Positions 1 through 8,819 are shown, counted from the stretch's first letter. The stretch is DNA of 64,000 nucleotides from Streptosporangium album (GCF_014203795.1 NZ_JACHJU010000001.1:3162001-3226000), one strand, 5' to 3'. Notes: generated from the sequence alone by a model not told the origin. A program made the numbers and translations.

Positions 1-56
1 CGGCGGAATCGACGGAGACCGCAACGAGTGTGATCATCAGAGGGGAAGGGGTTTAA
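1..56 (+). CDS. 3' end of a gene upstream of the roadblock protein, possibly a conservon sensor kinase (partial)
   Basis: The first 56 bases can be read as the last 17 codons of a gene entering from the left and ending in TAA at 54-56, five bases before the next start. In the sister operon at 2254-4686 the sensor kinase ends by overlapping the roadblock start, so a kinase C-terminus is expected here. A second frame ends in TGA at 31-33 and cannot be excluded; the stretch is too short to identify by sequence. Confidence 0.35.
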   Translation, partial: AESTETATSVIIRGEGV

Positions 57-60
57 CCAC

Positions 61-450
61 GTGCCGGGTGAGCTGTATTGGCTTCTGGATGACTTCGTCA
101 CAAGTGTGGCGGACGTCTCGCACGCGCTGATCCTGTCCAACGACGGGCTCATGGTGGCCTCGTCCCGGGGGCTGAGCAAGGAAGACGCCGACCATCTGTC
201 GGCGGTGGCCTCCGGCTTCCAGAGCCTGGCCAAGGGGACCAGCCTGCAGTTCGGCGGAGGAGCCGTACGGCAGACGATGGTGGAGATGGACTCGGCGTTC
301 CTCTTCGTCACCTCGGCCGGCCAGGGGAGCTGCCTGACGGTGATGACCACGGGAGCCGCCGATGTGGGCCTGATCGCCTACGAGATGGCCCGTCTGGTCA
401 CCCGCGTCGGACAGCACCTCGCCACCGAGCCCCGGGTGACCGGCCAATGA
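61..450 (+). CDS. Roadblock/LC7 domain protein (conservon CvnB type)
   Basis: A 129-residue protein made of one roadblock/LC7 domain. It has the usual pattern of an N-terminal helix, a strand with LILSNDGL, a central helix with LSAVASGFQSLAKG and a C-terminal helix with YEMARLVTRVGQ. Conservon roadblock proteins act in the cytoplasm as partners of a small Ras-like GTPase and a membrane kinase-like sensor. The GTG start at 61 follows a purine-rich GGGGAAGGGG stretch at 42-51. The stop overlaps the next gene's ATG, so translation is probably coupled. It is close kin to the roadblock protein at 1847-2254, sharing for example HLSAVA.GFQSLA and SAFLFVT. Family assignment is firm; the signal it serves is unknown. 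Confidence 0.93.
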   Translation: MPGELYWLLDDFVTSVADVSHALILSNDGLMVASSRGLSKEDADHLSAVASGFQSLAKGTSLQFGGGAVRQTMVEMDSAFLFVTSAGQGSCLTVMTTGAADVGLIAYEMARLVTRVGQHLATEPRVTGQ

Positions 451-818
451 GCGATGACATCGAGTGGATCGACGAGGAGGCGGGGCCCGTCGTCCGCCCC
501 TACGCGCTGACCGGTGGGCGGACCAGCACGTCCTCCGGCGCCTTCGACCTGCTGTCGATGGTGGTGGCGACGGGGTCGGCGGTCGCCGCGAGCTCGCATC
601 TGGGCTCCGAGCACCGGAAGCTGCTCGGCCTCATGCGGCGGACCCGGCCGATCGTGGAGATCGCCTCGGACGCCAGGTTGCCGATCGGCGTGATCAGGGT
701 GCTGCTGGGGGATCTGCTGGACCAGGGCCTGATCCTGGTGCGCTCGCCGCTCCCGGCCGCCACGGCGCCCGCGGAGAGCCTCCTGCAGGAAGTGATCAGC
801 GGCCTCCGGGCGCTGTGA
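447..818 (+). CDS. DUF742 protein (conservon CvnC type)
   Basis: A 123-residue DUF742 protein. The family signature DEEAG..VRPYALTGGRT is at residues 9-26, and a winged-helix-like C-terminal half runs through LPIGVIRVLLGDLLDQGLI to the typical ending LLQEVISGLRAL. DUF742 proteins form a membrane-associated complex with the roadblock and GTPase partners of the same operon. The ATG overlaps the upstream TGA by four bases. In a standard conservon the GTPase would follow on this strand. Here the coding run ends, a strong hairpin follows at 839-872, and the next gene is on the opposite strand. The operon therefore lacks its own GTPase in this position. Confidence 0.93.
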   Translation: MSDDIEWIDEEAGPVVRPYALTGGRTSTSSGAFDLLSMVVATGSAVAASSHLGSEHRKLLGLMRRTRPIVEIASDARLPIGVIRVLLGDLLDQGLILVRSPLPAATAPAESLLQEVISGLRAL

Positions 819-838
819 AACCCGGAGGCCATGACAGG

Positions 839-872
839 CCGGCGGTCCGCGGTGAAGGCCGCGGACCGCCGG
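839..872. terminator. Bidirectional hairpin between the two conservons
   Basis: A perfect 14-bp stem (839-852 with 859-872) encloses a 6-base loop. It lies 21 bases after the DUF742 stop on the plus strand and 6 bases after the GTPase stop on the minus strand. No T-run follows on either side, which is common for actinomycete terminators. It probably ends both convergent transcripts. Confidence 0.75.
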
Positions 873-878
873 GTCCGG

Positions 879-1454
879 TCAGCGCTGGCTTGCCGTCAGC
901 ACCTTGAGGGAGTGCTCCACCAGCGTCACCAGCACGATCTTGGCCGATGCGCGACGCCGGACGTCACACAGCAGGACAGGCACGTCCGAGTCCAGGTCGA
1001 GGGCCACGCGCACGTCCTCGGCCTCGTAGCGTTCGGCTCCGTCGAAGCAGTTGACCGCCACGACGAACGGCGTGCCCCGCTGTTCGAAGTAGTCGATCGA
1101 GGGAAAGCAGTCGGTCAGCCGCCGGGTGTCGGCCAGCACGACCGCGCCCAGGGCGCCGTAGGACAGCTCGTCCCACATGAACCAGAACCGCTCCTGCCCG
1201 GGAGTGCCGAACAGGTACACGACCAGGCCCTCCCGGATCGTGATACGGCCGAAGTCCATGGCGACCGTGGTGGTGGTCTTGCCTTCCACGCCCTCGACGT
1301 CGTCGATGCCGATGCCGCGGTCGGAGAGCACCTCCTCGGTGCGGAGCGGACGGATCTCGCTGATCGCGCCGACGAGTGTGGTCTTGCCCACCCCGAAGCC
1401 GCCCGCGATGAGAATCTTGAGCGCGACGGGTTCGTCAGAGGGCCCGAAGTCCAT
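879..1454 (-). CDS. Conservon GTP-binding protein (CvnD type)
   Basis: A 191-residue small GTPase-like protein. The P-loop GGFGVGKT is at residues 18-25; the switch-II region reads FGTPGQERFWF around residue 82. The usual NKxD guanine motif is replaced by NCFDG, the form seen in conservon ATP/GTP-binding proteins. The GTPase is thought to couple the kinase-like sensor, roadblock and DUF742 proteins at the membrane. Its start lies inside the end of the minus-strand DUF742 gene (20-base overlap), so it belongs to that operon. It is the only GTPase gene between two conservons and might serve both, which is inference. Confidence 0.94.
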   Translation of the reverse strand: MDFGPSDEPVALKILIAGGFGVGKTTLVGAISEIRPLRTEEVLSDRGIGIDDVEGVEGKTTTTVAMDFGRITIREGLVVYLFGTPGQERFWFMWDELSYGALGAVVLADTRRLTDCFPSIDYFEQRGTPFVVAVNCFDGAERYEAEDVRVALDLDSDVPVLLCDVRRRASAKIVLVTLVEHSLKVLTASQR

Positions 1455-1782
1455 TGATCACTTCCTTGAGAATGCGCTCGCTCGCCGAAGCGCGCCCGAT
1501 CGAGATGAGCTGGTGGTCCTGCAGGTCGCCGAGGAGGACACGGACCACGCCGAGCGGCAGGTCGAGATCCGAGGCGATGTCGGCCACCGATGTCGCGGCG
1601 GTGACCAGGGAGAGGATGCGTTCCTGCTCCGGTCCGGGGACGAACCCCTCGGACGTGCCGGCACCGGTCGCGGTGACCATCGCGACCAGGTCCAGTTCGT
1701 CGCCGGAGGAGCGGGTACGCCCCCCGATGAGTGCGTAGGGCCGGACGATCGGTCCGGCCTCCTCGTCCACCCACTGCATCAT
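1435..1782 (-). CDS. DUF742 protein (conservon CvnC type, second copy)
   Basis: A 115-residue DUF742 protein with the signature VDEEAGPIVRPYALIGGRT near the N-terminus, a middle LPLGVVRVLLGDLQDHQLI segment and the ending ILKEVINGLRAL. I chose the ATG at 1782 (the first of two adjacent ATG codons) because a GGGAG ribosome-binding site lies just upstream and the protein then begins at the conserved family start. Longer open frames reaching back to 1935 would overlap the roadblock gene. It overlaps the GTPase gene downstream by 20 bases. It is similar to the plus-strand DUF742 protein at 447-818 but not identical, so the two operons are old paralogues rather than a recent duplication. Confidence 0.92.
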   Translation of the reverse strand: MMQWVDEEAGPIVRPYALIGGRTRSSGDELDLVAMVTATGAGTSEGFVPGPEQERILSLVTAATSVADIASDLDLPLGVVRVLLGDLQDHQLISIGRASASERILKEVINGLRAL

Positions 1783-1846
1783 CCGGCTCCCGCGTCTTCG
1801 GCTGGGGGACCGAACGACCGGTGTCCTCCGCGCGCGCCTGCCTCGT

Positions 1847-2254
1847 TCACGAGAGCCCTTGGCGTGGAAGGGTGGAGATATGCTGGCCGACCCGCTTGAC
1901 CAGCATCGCCATCTCGTAGGCGATGTGGCCGACATCGGCGTCGGAACTGCTCAGTACGGCCAGGCAGGTTCCCTGGCCGGCTGCCGTGACGAACAGGAAC
2001 GCCGACTCCATCTCCACGATCGTCTGGCGCACCTCGCCGCCGCCGAAGTGCCGCCCGGCTCCGCGCGCCAGACTCTGGAACCCCGCCGCGACCGCGGAGA
2101 GGTGTTCGGCGTCCTCCCGGTTGAGCCCCTTGGAGAAGCCGACGGCGAGCCCGTCGGTGGACAGGATCACCGCCTGGCGCACCGCGCCCACCCTGGTGGT
2201 CAGGTCATCGAGGAGCCAGTTCAGCTCGCCGGTGTTAGTCGCTTTCACGGTCAT
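1847..2254 (-). CDS. Roadblock/LC7 domain protein (conservon CvnB type, second copy)
   Basis: A 135-residue roadblock/LC7 protein with the same fold landmarks as the copy at 61-450: LNWLLDDL, VILSTDGL, HLSAVAAGFQSLARG and AYEMAMLVKRVGQH. It is cytoplasmic and is expected to bind the adjacent GTPase. Its ATG shares one base with the TAA of the sensor kinase (TAATG), indicating tight translational coupling. A 64-base gap separates it from the DUF742 gene. Confidence 0.93.
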   Translation of the reverse strand: MTVKATNTGELNWLLDDLTTRVGAVRQAVILSTDGLAVGFSKGLNREDAEHLSAVAAGFQSLARGAGRHFGGGEVRQTIVEMESAFLFVTAAGQGTCLAVLSSSDADVGHIAYEMAMLVKRVGQHISTLPRQGLS

Positions 2255-4686
2255 TAGTCCCCCTTGTCGCCTGTCGTCTGGTGTGCGAAGTCATTTCCCT
2301 GCTCCTCGCGCCCACGCCGTGCCCCCGCCTGGAAGGCGGAGAAGAGGGCGCGGACCTCGTCCGGCGAACGCTCGGGGGGTTCCGGCGCCTGCTCCGGCTC
2401 GACAGGCGCCGGTGGCTCTTGCCGTAGCTGTGGGGCCAGGTTCGCCTGCCGTACCCGGCGGGGCAGGTTCCCCGGCCCGGTGGTCTCTCGAGCCGGTTCG
2501 CCGGCCGTCTCGGAGACGGGGTCACGCGCAGGCTCCCGGGTGTGCTCCCGCGCGGGCGCACGGGTCCGCTCACGGTCAGGACGGTGAGCGGCCTCACGGT
2601 CCGGCATGTCCGCCACCACGACGAGGGCCGGGGCGGCCAGAGGCGGCGCGGGAGAACCCGCGGCGGGGGAGACCGTCCTCGTCCGGCGGGGCAGACCTGA
2701 TTCGGAGCGGCCGGAGGTCAGGGCGGCGGGCGGTGCGGGCCTGAGGAACTCCGCCGGCCGTTCGGTGAGCCGCTCGGCGGTGAGAGTGAGTGGCGAGGGG
2801 GTGTCGGCGAGCACTGTGCGGGGGATGAGCACGATGGCCGTGGTGCCTCCGAACGGCGAGCCGCGCAGGAGGACCTGGATGCCGTGCCGAGAGGCGAGCT
2901 GGCCCACCACGAACAGGCCGAGCCGGTCGCTGTCGGCCAGGTCGAACTCCGGCGGGCTGGCCAGCCGCTCGTTGATCGCCTCGTACTCCGTGGCACTCAG
3001 GCCCAGGCCCCGGTCCTCCACCTCGACGGCGAATCCGTTGGCCACCACGTCACCGCGCACGGTCACCGTGGTCTGCGGCGGCGAGTAGATCGTGGCGTTC
3101 TCGATGAGCTCGGCTATCAGGTGGGCGATGTCGGCGACCGCGGCCCCGTCGATCGAGGCGTCGGGCATCGGCGGCACGCTGACCCGGGTGTAGTCCTCGA
3201 CCTCGGCGACCGCGGCCCTGACGACGTCGACCACGGTCACCGGCGTGCGCCAGGCCCGGCCGGGCGCGGCGCCGGACAGGATGATCAGGCTCTCCGCGTG
3301 CCGCCGCATGCGGGTGGTCAGATGGTCCAGGCGGAACAGGTCGTCAAGGCTGTCGGGGTCGCTCGCCCGGCGCTGCATGCTGTCCAGCAGGGTGAGCTGG
3401 CGGTGGAGCAGGCCCTGCTTACGACGGGCCAGGTTCACGAAGACCTGGCTGACCCCGCGGCGCAGGTTGGCCTGGCCGACGGCGGCCTCGACGGCGGTGT
3501 GCTGCACCGAGCCGAACGCGTGGGCCAGGTCGCGGACCTCGAGCGAGCCGCTCGCGACGATCGGTGGCGCCTCGGCCTGCACGTCGACCTCCTCGCCGAG
3601 CCGGAGCCGTTCCACGACGCGCGGGAGCCGCTCCTCGGCCAGGTCCAGGGCCGCCGAGCGGAGCCCGGCCAGCTCGCCGGCGAGGCGGCGGCCGAAACGG
3701 ACCGAGATGATGATCGACGCGACCACCGCGATCAGGCCGATGCCGCCGGCGACGGCGATCCGCACCATGATGCCGGTGGCCACCGACTGGGCCCGATCGG
3801 CCAGCGTGTCGGAGGAGGAGACGCCGAGCTGGTCGAGCCCGGTCGCGATCCTGTCCGTGGTCGCCTTCCAGCCACCCGCCTCGGCGGGCAACCGGCTGCC
3901 CGTGGCCCCTGTGACGGCCCTCTCCAGGGCGGCGAACTTCTCGAAGGCCGCGGAGTCGAAGGTTTCCCGGTACGGCTTGCTCAGTTGGGGGTCCAGCGCG
4001 GACAGACCGCGCGCGTGCAGGAAGCGCCGGGTGGAGGCGTACTCGCCGAAGGCGCTCCGCTCCTCCGCGGACATCCGGTAGTCGATCAGAGCCCCGCTCA
4101 TCAGCGCGTTCTCTCTGGCGATCATCTCGCGGGCGTTGCCCATCGACTGCATGGCCGCGGCCTGCTGGAAGATCGACAGGTCGGGGACCGCGACCAGCTG
4201 GTCGTACAGCAGGAAGACCGCGTCCAGGATCTGGTTGTAGTTCGACAGCACCTCCAGCCGGGCGTTCTGGCCGCCGTCGATGCCGGCGCGGATGGCCGGC
4301 AGCCGGTCGAGCCGGTGGAGCAGCGCGTCCAGCGAGGCACTCAGCTCAGGACCGTGGGAGGTGTCGGCGAGCGCCGCGTCGCGGAACTTCTCGACCGCCC
4401 GGTCGGTACGGCCGCGCTGCTGGCCGACCTCGCTGGTCAGAACCCGGGAGCTGATCGCCACCGAGGACTGCGTCCGCTCGGCCTGAAGCTGGAGCCCTAG
4501 CTGGGTGGAGGTGATGCCGACGGTCTGGTAGAGGGAGTTCGCCCGGAGGAGGGCCGCTCCGTCGCCGACGGTCAGGTTGAGGACGAAACCCCAGAGCGCG
4601 CTGAGCGACAGCAGGGGTAGGAGCAGCAGCAAGAAGATCTTGAACCGAATCGACCGGTTTCCAGAGCCCATGCCCACTCGTCCCAA
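2254..4686 (-). CDS. Nitrate/sulfonate-sensor (NIT) histidine-kinase-like membrane protein (conservon CvnA type)
   Basis: An 810-residue membrane sensor. It begins with a transmembrane helix at about residues 15-36, followed by an extracytoplasmic all-helical NIT domain to about 305, a second transmembrane helix near 306-330, a HAMP linker, and a dimerisation helix around 450-470 with DHLTTRMRRHAE. A HATPase domain follows with N-box ELIENATIYSPP near residue 530 and a G-box RLGLFVVGQLASRHG near 590. The last 170 residues are proline-, arginine- and glutamate-rich and probably disordered. Conservon CvnA proteins resemble histidine kinases but signal through the GTPase module. It is the first gene of a four-gene minus-strand operon, with the order A-B-C-D complete. 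Confidence 0.94.
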   Translation of the reverse strand: MGRVGMGSGNRSIRFKIFLLLLLPLLSLSALWGFVLNLTVGDGAALLRANSLYQTVGITSTQLGLQLQAERTQSSVAISSRVLTSEVGQQRGRTDRAVEKFRDAALADTSHGPELSASLDALLHRLDRLPAIRAGIDGGQNARLEVLSNYNQILDAVFLLYDQLVAVPDLSIFQQAAAMQSMGNAREMIARENALMSGALIDYRMSAEERSAFGEYASTRRFLHARGLSALDPQLSKPYRETFDSAAFEKFAALERAVTGATGSRLPAEAGGWKATTDRIATGLDQLGVSSSDTLADRAQSVATGIMVRIAVAGGIGLIAVVASIIISVRFGRRLAGELAGLRSAALDLAEERLPRVVERLRLGEEVDVQAEAPPIVASGSLEVRDLAHAFGSVQHTAVEAAVGQANLRRGVSQVFVNLARRKQGLLHRQLTLLDSMQRRASDPDSLDDLFRLDHLTTRMRRHAESLIILSGAAPGRAWRTPVTVVDVVRAAVAEVEDYTRVSVPPMPDASIDGAAVADIAHLIAELIENATIYSPPQTTVTVRGDVVANGFAVEVEDRGLGLSATEYEAINERLASPPEFDLADSDRLGLFVVGQLASRHGIQVLLRGSPFGGTTAIVLIPRTVLADTPSPLTLTAERLTERPAEFLRPAPPAALTSGRSESGLPRRTRTVSPAAGSPAPPLAAPALVVVADMPDREAAHRPDRERTRAPAREHTREPARDPVSETAGEPARETTGPGNLPRRVRQANLAPQLRQEPPAPVEPEQAPEPPERSPDEVRALFSAFQAGARRGREEQGNDFAHQTTGDKGD

Positions 4687-4790
4687 CTTCTGAGCGTGTG
4701 GAGGCTTTCGCTGCTTTAGGGGTGAATACGCCTCCGGAAGATCGCACAGGAGACTAGCACCGATAAGGTCTTTACGCAGTGGAGGATCTG

Positions 4791-5612
4791 ATGATTAGTG
4801 TGATTACCGGGGCTAGTGCCGGAATCGGCGAGGCCGCCGCCGTGGAGCTTGCCAGGCGCGGGCAGCAGGTCGTCCTGGTCGGCCGCGACCCCGCCAAGGT
4901 GGCCGGAGTGGCCGACCGGGTCAAGGCCGTCTCCGGGGCGGTGCCGGATACGTTCACCTGTGACTACACCTCGCTGGAGGATGTGCGCGGGCTCGGCGCG
5001 GAGTTGCTCTCCCGCTATCCGCGGATCGACGTTCTGGTCAACAACGCGGGTGTCATGACCACCGAGCGGACGCTCACGCGCGACGGTTTCGAGACGATGA
5101 TTCAGGTGAATCACCTCGCGCCTTTTCTGCTGACGAACCTGTTGCTGGACCGGGTGGCCGGCCGGGTGATCACCACCTCGTCCAGGGCCGGCAAGACCGG
5201 GCGTCTGGACCCCTCCGACCTGAACCGGGAGCGGCGCCGGTGGAGCGGCTGGCTGCAGTACGGCGACTCCAAACAGGCGGGCGCGCTGTTCACGGTGGAG
5301 CTGGCCCGGAGGCTCACCGGGACGGGGGCGAGCGCCACCTGCTTCCACCCGGGTGTGATCAAAACGGAGTTCGCCGCGAAGACGTTCATGATGTGGATGG
5401 TGAAGAACATCCCCGGCATGGGCCAGACGGTCGAGCAGGGCGCGAGCACCATGGTCCATCTCGCCACCCACCCGGACGGCGTCGCCCACTCGGGCCGCTA
5501 CTTCGCCAAGAGCGCCCCGGCGACCGTCCCCACGGGCATGAGCGACCCCACCCTGGCCCGCGCCCTCTGGGATGCCAGTGCGGCGGCCGTCGCCCTTCCC
5601 GGCGAGGCGTAG
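4791..5612 (+). CDS. Short-chain dehydrogenase/reductase (SDR)
   Basis: A 273-residue classical-to-extended SDR oxidoreductase. The Rossmann motif TGASAGIG is at residues 6-13, NNAG at 84-87, a serine pair at 130-131 and the catalytic YxxxK (Y157, K161). The HPG motif follows the catalytic helix. A GTG twelve bases upstream keeps the frame open, but the GGAGG at 4781-4785 is correctly spaced for the ATG at 4791, which also starts directly before the first beta strand. Related proteins act on retinol-like or other lipophilic alcohols and ketones; the substrate cannot be read from the sequence. It is divergent from the conservon sensor kinase and shares a roughly 100-base control region with it. 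Confidence 0.9.
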   Translation: MISVITGASAGIGEAAAVELARRGQQVVLVGRDPAKVAGVADRVKAVSGAVPDTFTCDYTSLEDVRGLGAELLSRYPRIDVLVNNAGVMTTERTLTRDGFETMIQVNHLAPFLLTNLLLDRVAGRVITTSSRAGKTGRLDPSDLNRERRRWSGWLQYGDSKQAGALFTVELARRLTGTGASATCFHPGVIKTEFAAKTFMMWMVKNIPGMGQTVEQGASTMVHLATHPDGVAHSGRYFAKSAPATVPTGMSDPTLARALWDASAAAVALPGEA

Positions 5613-5678
5613 CGGGCGTCGGCGGGCAGGCCCGCAGGGCCCGGGGCGGGGCAGGGCGGGAGGGCGAAGGTGATCCAG

Positions 5679-5699
5679 GGCCGGGGAAGTTCCCCGGCC
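5679..5699 (+). terminator. Hairpin downstream of the SDR gene
   Basis: Ten-base arms (5679-5688 and 5690-5699) pair around a single central base, in practice a 9-bp stem with a 3-base loop. It lies 67 bases after the SDR stop and before the acyltransferase start, in a G-rich stretch. It has no T-run. Confidence 0.4.
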
Positions 5700-5752
5700 G
5701 GCCATCGGCCGTTCGCCGGGCGTTGGGCGGCCCTCGTTAGGGTCCCGGGGCT

Positions 5753-6781
5753 GTGAGCCTCGCAGCCCCTCTCCGGGTGTCCTTCCGTACCCCGGCCGGC
5801 AGGGATCCCTTCTTCGACAACGCCAAGTTCCTGGCGATCACCCTGGTGGTCTCCGGGCACCTGGTCGAAGGGCTGCGGGAGGTGCCCGCCGCGCACGCGG
5901 CCTACTTCTACGTGTACCTCTTCCACATGCCGCTGTTCATCGTGCTCAGCGGCTACCTGTCACGAAATTTCACCTTCTCATCGGGTAAGGCGCGCAAGCT
6001 GATCAGCACGCTCGCCGTGCCGTACGTGATCTTCGAGCTGGTCTACTCGCTGCCCCGCCTGATCCTGTACGGCAAGCTGGACATCAGCCTGCTCGATCCG
6101 TACTACCTGACCTGGTTCCTGATGTCGCTGTTCCTGTGGCGGCTGTCCACCCCGGTCTGGCAGCAGCTCAGATGGCCGCTGGCGGCCGCCGTCGCGCTGT
6201 CGCTGCTGTCGGGGACGAGCAGGCTGCCCGACGAGCTCTCGATGAACCGCACGCTCGGGCTGCTCCCGTTCTACGTGCTCGGTCTCATGCTCCGGCCGGA
6301 GCACTTCGCGTGGCTCCGGCGGCGCCCGGTCCGGGTCGCGGGGGCGCTCACCCTGGCCGCCGGGGCGGTCGTGGCGCTGGCCGTGCACACCCGGGTGAAG
6401 ACCGAGTGGATCCGCTGGCGGCACGCCAACGACGCGATCGGGGTGGACGACCTCACCGGCAGCCTGATCCGGCTGGCCCTGCTGGCCGCCGGGGCTCTCC
6501 TGGTAGCCGCGTTCCTGGCCGTCACCCCGTCCCGGCGTACCTGGTACTCGGGGCTGGGCACGGCGACCATGTACGCCTACCTGCTCCACGGCCTGGTGGT
6601 GAAGGTCGCCGAGCGGTTCTACGGCGACTGGGCCACCACCCTGCCTGGTGTGGCCGCCGTGGCCGCCTTCGGGGTCGGGCTCGCCGCCGTGCTGTGCACC
6701 GGGCCGGTGAGGAGGGCGGCCCGGTGGGCGGTCGAACCCGGGATGAGCTGGGCCTTCACCCGGCTGAGAAGGCCCGGCTGA
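5753..6781 (+). CDS. Acyltransferase 3 / fucose 4-O-acetylase-like membrane protein
   Basis: A 342-residue polytopic membrane protein of the acyltransferase-3 superfamily. The N-terminal signature FFDNAKFLAI...VSGHL carries the conserved histidine, and a second conserved block FHMPLFIVLSGYLSR follows. About ten hydrophobic helices run to the C-terminus. Family members transfer O-acetyl groups onto sugars or cell-envelope glycans across the membrane. The GTG start at 5753 is the first plausible start after a stop-rich G+C stretch. It stands alone between the SDR gene and the convergent flavoenzyme gene. The acceptor is unknown; the polysaccharide locus begins about 4 kb away, which is suggestive only. 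Confidence 0.88.
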   Translation: MSLAAPLRVSFRTPAGRDPFFDNAKFLAITLVVSGHLVEGLREVPAAHAAYFYVYLFHMPLFIVLSGYLSRNFTFSSGKARKLISTLAVPYVIFELVYSLPRLILYGKLDISLLDPYYLTWFLMSLFLWRLSTPVWQQLRWPLAAAVALSLLSGTSRLPDELSMNRTLGLLPFYVLGLMLRPEHFAWLRRRPVRVAGALTLAAGAVVALAVHTRVKTEWIRWRHANDAIGVDDLTGSLIRLALLAAGALLVAAFLAVTPSRRTWYSGLGTATMYAYLLHGLVVKVAERFYGDWATTLPGVAAVAAFGVGLAAVLCTGPVRRAARWAVEPGMSWAFTRLRRPG

Positions 6782-6839
6782 GAAGCGCGCCCGCCTTCTC
6801 GCATCCACAGCTCTCAGGCGCGCAACTCTCCGGCCGCTC

Positions 6840-8819
6840 TCAGGCTTGCAGTTCCCCGACCGCGCGATAGGCGGCGGTGATCGCCGCGTCGGCGTAGGCG
6901 GCCGGAACGGAGTCGGAGTTGGCGATCGCGATCCGGCCCGCCCGCCGGCGGGCCAGGGTCGCCGGGAACGGGCCCCGGGGGTAGAAGTCGAGATTCCACG
7001 GGGTGGCGTATTCGGGCGCGTAGCCGTGGCCCCACCGGTTGACCGTGATCGCCTGGATGTCGCGGCCCGGGTCGAAGCCGCCGGGGCCGAGCAGCCGGGT
7101 GAGCTGGTCGCGGATGCTGTACTCCATGTAGTAGTAGGGCGTCTTGATCAGCTCGTAGCGTCCGGCGACCGACCCGGCGGCGGGTGACATGCCCCGCACG
7201 GCGGGGGCGGAGATCATGTGCACGTTGATCGGCTGGTCCGGGGTCATCGGGGGCAGGTAGTCGCCGATGCTCACCGGGTAGTCGAGTTCGGCCACGGACC
7301 AGTAGGCGCCGGTGAAGCGGGTGCGGTTGACGCCCGTCTTCTGCCAGGCGCTCCAGTCGCGGAGCTGGACGGTCGCGTACAGCAACGGCACCTTGACCGC
7401 CTTGCGCAGCGCCTCCTTCTGCTCGGCCGGAAGCTCGCCGACCAGGTAGGGGATCACCATGTTCCAGCAGGCCATGATCACACTGGCTGCCCTGACGGTC
7501 CTGACCCCGTCCCCGTCGAAGTACCCCACGGTGGCGCTCGTGGCCGTGGCGGGATCGCCGTCGTTGGAAGCCGAGACCACCGGGCTGGACAGGCGGATGC
7601 GGATCTGGTTGCCCGGCAGGTCGAGCCTGCCGTAGTCGAACGTCGCGGTGCTGATGTCCTCCATGCCGGCGGCCGTGGTGAAGCCCGGGATCATCCGCCC
7701 GATCATCATCCGGACGATCGCCTGGTTCCCCTCGGGAAAGTGGTAGATGTACGGATCGTCCGCACCCCACCCTTTGATCATGCTCGGCGAGTTGTACGGG
7801 GACGGCGCGGTGCGGTCGAGAGCCAGACCCTGGAACCCGGGGTAGCCGTATTCATCGGCACTGCCCCAGGCGTCGATCGCGCCGAAGGCGTCGGAGCCGT
7901 AGCCCCACTCGTCGTCCGGCATGGTCTGCACGAACCGCACCACGTCCGGGTGGACCTTGCAGACGTCCTTGAGGAAACCCGCGTAGGTCAGCCGGGCCAG
8001 GCGTTCCTTCTTCTGCCCGTCGGACAGGCCGGGGAACCAGTCCGGCGGGTGCCCGTAGAGCATCAGCAGGTCCTTCCTGGCCTGCTCGGCGACCGGCAGT
8101 TCGGCGATCCACTGCGTGGCCTTCCTGCCCGGAGCGAGGACGACCAGTTTCTCCGTGTTGAAGGTCTCCCGGTCGCAGTAGACGCTGTCGTGCATCCCGA
8201 GGTCCGTGTAGAGCGTCTGGTTGAAGTACTTCTCGAACTTCTTGACCTTCACCCCGATCTTGTCGAGCAGGTCCTTGCCCTCGGGAGTCCACACCGAGGG
8301 CGCCTCGATCGACTGCGATCCCCCGTACCCGATCAGCAGTCCCCTGCGGTCCTTCGGATGGAACTCGTTGCGCCGGGCGTGCCCGCCGACCTCGTCGTGG
8401 TTGTCCAGGATCAGGATCCGCGCGTCCGGCGCGCGCTCCAGCCACCTGTGAGCCGCGCTGACGCCGCTGATCCCCGCGCCGACCACGACCAGGTCGTAGT
8501 GCTCGCCGGTGGGTTCGGGCACGCCCGCGTAGTCCCAGAACCGGTCGTCCCGCAGGGCGTGGGGCACGCTGAGCGACTGGGCGGTGTTGCCCCGCAGGCC
8601 CGTGAGGTCCGGCGGATAGTCGGTCTCCCGTGGGACCCTCAGCTCCTCCGGGCCGATGGCGTTGGGCAGTCCCGAGTCCCCGGCGCATCCCGTCAGGGAG
8701 CCCAGCGCCGCGACCCCCGCCACCGTGGCCACGCCGTCGAAGAAGTCCCGGCGGGTGATGGGCCGGCCCATGCCCAGCTCCCGGGCCCTGTCCGGAGTGA
8801 CGTCCTGGGGATCGCTCAT
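6840..8819 (-). CDS. Tat-exported NAD(P)/FAD-dependent oxidoreductase, spermidine-dehydrogenase-like
   Basis: A 659-residue flavoprotein. A twin-arginine signal TRRDFFDG (RR at 23-24) is followed by a hydrophobic stretch and a lipobox LTGC with cysteine 45, so it is probably exported folded and lipid-anchored. The dinucleotide-binding motif VVGAGISG sits near residue 105, followed by an acidic strand end and an EVGGHARR segment typical of amine-oxidase-like flavoenzymes. The C-terminal half, with TVNRWGHGYAPE, matches what I know of spermidine dehydrogenase. I placed the start at 8819, where the ATG leads straight into the Tat leader with AGGA nine bases upstream; a longer frame to 8861 is unlikely. 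The amine substrate is inferred. Confidence 0.87.
   Translation of the reverse strand: MSDPQDVTPDRARELGMGRPITRRDFFDGVATVAGVAALGSLTGCAGDSGLPNAIGPEELRVPRETDYPPDLTGLRGNTAQSLSVPHALRDDRFWDYAGVPEPTGEHYDLVVVGAGISGVSAAHRWLERAPDARILILDNHDEVGGHARRNEFHPKDRRGLLIGYGGSQSIEAPSVWTPEGKDLLDKIGVKVKKFEKYFNQTLYTDLGMHDSVYCDRETFNTEKLVVLAPGRKATQWIAELPVAEQARKDLLMLYGHPPDWFPGLSDGQKKERLARLTYAGFLKDVCKVHPDVVRFVQTMPDDEWGYGSDAFGAIDAWGSADEYGYPGFQGLALDRTAPSPYNSPSMIKGWGADDPYIYHFPEGNQAIVRMMIGRMIPGFTTAAGMEDISTATFDYGRLDLPGNQIRIRLSSPVVSASNDGDPATATSATVGYFDGDGVRTVRAASVIMACWNMVIPYLVGELPAEQKEALRKAVKVPLLYATVQLRDWSAWQKTGVNRTRFTGAYWSVAELDYPVSIGDYLPPMTPDQPINVHMISAPAVRGMSPAAGSVAGRYELIKTPYYYMEYSIRDQLTRLLGPGGFDPGRDIQAITVNRWGHGYAPEYATPWNLDFYPRGPFPATLARRRAGRIAIANSDSVPAAYADAAITAAYRAVGELQA

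Noticed and set aside
879..1454. The GTPase gene as part of the plus-strand conservon
   Set aside because: It is on the minus strand, overlaps the minus-strand DUF742 gene and is cut off from the plus-strand operon by a hairpin.
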